Shown here piece after piece: positions 5,084-7,304 of a stretch of DNA of 7,304 bases. The stretch comes from an uncultured Myxococcales bacterium. GTDB taxonomy: Bacteria; Myxococcota; UBA727; VGSZ01. The translations under genes and the position numbers were made by a program. Within the stretch, counting starts at the first letter, position 1; the number at the start of each line of letters is the position of its first letter. The stretch spans positions 1 to 7,304 of the forward strand of contig CAJBHN010000958.1 in the NCBI GenBank assembly GCA_903952805.1, given 5' to 3'. The notes under the pieces were generated by a model, which saw only the letters and a list, made by a program, of their open reading frames with translations, had not been told where the DNA came from and searched no databases.

Positions 5084-7135
5084 ATGAGCCGCGTCCTTGT
5101 CACTCCCGCCCTTCCCTATGCCAACGGCGATGCCCACCTGGGCCACCTCGTCGAGCACCTGCAGGTCAACACCTACGTGCGGGCCCTGCGCATGGGCGGC
5201 GACGACGTCTTGTATGTCTGCGGCATCGACAGCCACGGCGCTGGCATCGAGATCGCCGCCAAGAAGGCAGGCCTCGCCCCCGAGGTCTACACCGAACAGG
5301 TTCGTCGTCGGCAGGAGGCCAGCTTCGCTCGTTTCCTGGTTGGTTTCGACGGCGGCTACGGCACCACCCACACGGCCGAAAACGAGGCCCACGCCGGCCG
5401 CATCTGGCAGGCCCTCAAGAGTGCTGGCCACATCACCACCAAGGAGGTCGAGCAGCTGCAAGACCCCGCCGACGGTCGCTTTCTCGCGGACCGCTTCGTC
5501 AAGGGCACCTGTCCGAAATGTGGTGCCACCGACCAGTACGGTGACGCCTGCGAGGTCTGCAACAGCACCTACCGTGCGACCGACCTCAAAGACCCCGTCT
5601 CCGTCGTCAGCGGTCTGACGCCGACGCTGGGCACCAGCGTCCATTACATGGTCACGCTGGGAGCCTATACGGCGCCGCTGCAGGCCTACCTCGCCACCGA
5701 TGGGGTGCTGCATCAGTCGCTGCAGAACTTCCTGCACACCTGGTTCGGCGAGGGGCTCAAGGACTGGGACGTCTCCCGCGACGGCCCGTATTTCGGCTTC
5801 AAGATCCCCGGCGAGGACAACAAGTATTTCTACGTCTGGCTCGATGCCCCCATCGGCTACGTCAGTCTGACCCAGAGGGCCCTGGCCGCTGCTGACGCCG
5901 TCACCAAGGCGTCGTGGCAGGACTATTGGAATGATCCCTCGACGCGCATCGAACACTTCATCGGCAAGGACATTCTCTATTTCCACACGCTGTTCTGGCC
6001 GGCCATGTGCATGGCGGCGGGGCAGACGTTGCCGGCCCATATCCGCGTCCACGGCATGCTGACCTTGAACGGCCACAAAATGTCCAAGAGCCGCGGCACC
6101 TTCATCAACGCCGACGAGTTCGCCGCCGTCTGCGAGCCCCAGGCCCTCCGCTACTATTTTGCCGCCAAGATGACGGCTGAGCCCCAGGACATCGACCTCA
6201 ACTTCGAAGACCTCACCAACCGCGTCAACGCCGACCTCGTCAACAACGTCGTCAACCTGGTGTCGCGCTCATTGCCGCTGCTGCATCGCTCCTTCGACGG
6301 CAAGCCGACGACGCTGCCCGAAGACCTGTCGGCCCTCATCCACGACGTGCAAGAGCAGAGCGCCCAGGTGGAAAAACTCTATCGCCACCTCGACACCGCG
6401 GGCGTGGTGCGCATCGTCACCGAACTCGGAAGCAGGGCCAACAAGCTGATGCAAGACAGCGCTCCCTGGGCCCTCGTCAAAACCGATCCCGCCCGCGCCC
6501 AGGGCATCCTCACGACGGCGTTGTGGGTCGGCAAAACCTGCCTCGCGTTGCTGAAGCCCATCCTCCCCGACGTCGCCGCCCGCCTGGAAGACATGCTGGG
6601 CGTGCAGCCCTTCACGTTTCACACCGCCGCCGATCCGCTGCCGGTGGGCGTGGCTCTCAAGCCCTATGAGCATTTGTTTCAGCGCGTGGAGCTCAAGGGC
6701 CTGCAGGCCCTGATCAAGCCCACCGAGGTCGCCGCGGTCGTCGAGGTCGTCGAGGTCGCCGCCAGCAAGCCGGCCAAGAAGCCAGCCAAAGCGGCGCCGG
6801 CCGAACCCCCAGCCGAAATCGTGTTCGACGACTTCGCCAAGGTCGACCTGCGGGCCGCCAAGGTGCTGTCGGCGACGGCCGTGGTCGGCAGCGACAAACT
6901 CATCGAGGTCAAAGCCGATGTCGGTGGCGTCGTCGGCGAGCGGACCATCTTTACGGGGCTGCGCCCCCATGTGCAGCCCGAGCAGTTGGTCGGGCGGACG
7001 GTGGTCGTCGTCGTCAACCTGGCGCCCCGCAAGATGGCGAAGTTCGGCATCAGCCACGGCATGATCCTGGCCGTCGGCGAGGTCCCGAAACCGTTGTTTG
7101 TCGATGGCGCCATGCCGGGCGATCGCGTCTCCTGA
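5084..7135 (+). CDS. metG: Methionyl-tRNA synthetase with C-terminal tRNA-binding domain
   Basis: MetG joins methionine to tRNAMet and initiator tRNA using ATP in the cytoplasm. The 683 residues match the E. coli length class (677). The class I signature PYANGDAHLGH has its HIGH-type motif at His18-Leu-Gly-His21. The zinc knuckle of the connective insertion has all four ligands: Cys143, Cys146, Cys156 and Cys159 (CPKC...CEVC), the two-knuckle bacterial type being reduced to one zinc site as in E. coli. The KMSKS loop is at 332-336 (GHKMSKSRGTF). LKDWDVSRDGPYFGF and KYFYVWLDAPIGY are family blocks of the catalytic domain. An anticodon-binding helical domain follows, then an Ala/Lys/Pro-rich linker (about 548-577) and an EMAP/Arc1p-like tRNA-binding domain (about 580-683, starting VFDDFAKVDLRAAKV), which mediates dimerisation and tRNA binding in homologues. 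The start is firm: an in-frame TGA at 5069-5071 leaves ATG 5084 as the only ATG before the signature. The Shine-Dalgarno sequence is weak. No lesion is seen. Confidence 0.98.
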   Translation: MSRVLVTPALPYANGDAHLGHLVEHLQVNTYVRALRMGGDDVLYVCGIDSHGAGIEIAAKKAGLAPEVYTEQVRRRQEASFARFLVGFDGGYGTTHTAENEAHAGRIWQALKSAGHITTKEVEQLQDPADGRFLADRFVKGTCPKCGATDQYGDACEVCNSTYRATDLKDPVSVVSGLTPTLGTSVHYMVTLGAYTAPLQAYLATDGVLHQSLQNFLHTWFGEGLKDWDVSRDGPYFGFKIPGEDNKYFYVWLDAPIGYVSLTQRALAAADAVTKASWQDYWNDPSTRIEHFIGKDILYFHTLFWPAMCMAAGQTLPAHIRVHGMLTLNGHKMSKSRGTFINADEFAAVCEPQALRYYFAAKMTAEPQDIDLNFEDLTNRVNADLVNNVVNLVSRSLPLLHRSFDGKPTTLPEDLSALIHDVQEQSAQVEKLYRHLDTAGVVRIVTELGSRANKLMQDSAPWALVKTDPARAQGILTTALWVGKTCLALLKPILPDVAARLEDMLGVQPFTFHTAADPLPVGVALKPYEHLFQRVELKGLQALIKPTEVAAVVEVVEVAASKPAKKPAKAAPAEPPAEIVFDDFAKVDLRAAKVLSATAVVGSDKLIEVKADVGGVVGERTIFTGLRPHVQPEQLVGRTVVVVVNLAPRKMAKFGISHGMILAVGEVPKPLFVDGAMPGDRVS

Positions 7136-7162
7136 AGCCCACCCATCCAGGTGCAGGAATCG

Positions 7163-7189
7163 GTGCAATTGGCGTCCGGTCAATTGCAC
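7163..7189 (+). terminator. Perfect inverted repeat after metG, possible terminator or 3' end structure
   Basis: GTGCAATTG (7163-7171) pairs perfectly with CAATTGCAC (7181-7189) across a nine-base spacer, 27 bases after the metG stop. The spacer can add one G-T and one C-G pair. No T run follows, so it is not a textbook intrinsic terminator. It could be a factor-dependent terminator, an mRNA stabiliser or a protein-binding palindrome. Confidence 0.45.
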
Positions 7190-7239
7190 GCAGTCCTGCT
7201 ACACAAGACTTCCATGACTGCGATGGCGCACCCACCGGG

Positions 7240-7304
7240 AGATCGGAAGAGCGTCGTGTAGGGAAAGAGTGTAGGCTATAGTGTATTTCTCGGTGGTCGG
7301 CGGA
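7240..7304 (+). other. Illumina TruSeq dual-index adapter contamination, not genomic DNA
   Basis: Bases 7240-7272 are an exact match to the 33-base constant part of the reverse-complemented TruSeq i5-side adapter, which begins AGATCGGAAGAGC. Bases 7273-7280 are AGGCTATA, the reverse complement of the D501 i5 index TATAGCCT. Bases 7281-7304 then follow the P5 end (GTGTA, then TCTCGGTGGTCG) with four mismatches (7286, 7287, 7300, 7303), as expected from low-quality read ends. The true genomic sequence therefore ends at about 7239, give or take a base that coincides with the adapter. Confidence 0.98.

Noticed and set aside
4743..5087. A 114-codon plus-strand ORF spanning the dnaE2 end, the gap and the metG start.
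   Set aside because: It overlaps conserved coding at both ends in other frames, has Arg/Ser/Pro-rich shadow composition, and competes with the better-supported lipoprotein frame at 4823-4999.
4847..6076. A 409-codon minus-strand ORF opposite metG, and another at 6269-7189.
   Set aside because: Both lie antisense to conserved metG coding sequence; the composition is that of a complementary-frame shadow and no family is recognisable.

Overview
The window is a 7,304-base, GC-rich bacterial fragment with every supported gene on the + strand. It looks like a complete short contig. The left edge starts inside a pure GGCGAA hexamer repeat, and the last 65 bases (7240-7304) are Illumina TruSeq adapter rather than genome. 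The Gly-Glu repeat surface protein with Cys-rich repeats, the DnaE2-type polymerase and a candidate SOS box close to the Myxococcus LexA consensus suggest a Myxococcota, Bradymonadota or related former deltaproteobacterial lineage. That placement is an inference; no taxonomic marker here settles it.

Layout. 1-1155: 3' part of a secreted or surface protein, made of a (Gly-Glu)18 tract, a beta-rich domain, three four-cysteine repeats and a second beta-rich domain. 1181-1209: a strong hairpin, probably its terminator. 1299-1315: a CTG-N10-CAG palindrome, candidate LexA operator. 1334-4765 (or from ATG 1397): dnaE2 (imuC), error-prone DNA polymerase III alpha subunit, with the polymerase catalytic aspartates intact and the PHP domain metal ligands largely lost. 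4823-4999: a 58-residue small lipoprotein with a strong ribosome binding site and a clear lipobox. 5084-7135: metG, methionyl-tRNA synthetase with zinc knuckle and C-terminal tRNA-binding domain. 7163-7189: a perfect 9-bp inverted repeat after metG. 7240-7304: adapter sequence.

The genes do not form an obvious single pathway. dnaE2 would act in SOS-induced translesion synthesis, usually with ImuA/ImuB, but neither partner is adjacent here. The small lipoprotein and metG follow it on the same strand with gaps of 57 and 84 bases, so read-through is possible, but metG is a housekeeping gene and probably has its own promoter. I see no new multi-gene system. The points most worth checking are the adapter tail, the unlisted small lipoprotein, the degenerate PHP domain paired with a possible clamp-binding motif in dnaE2, and the candidate LexA site.
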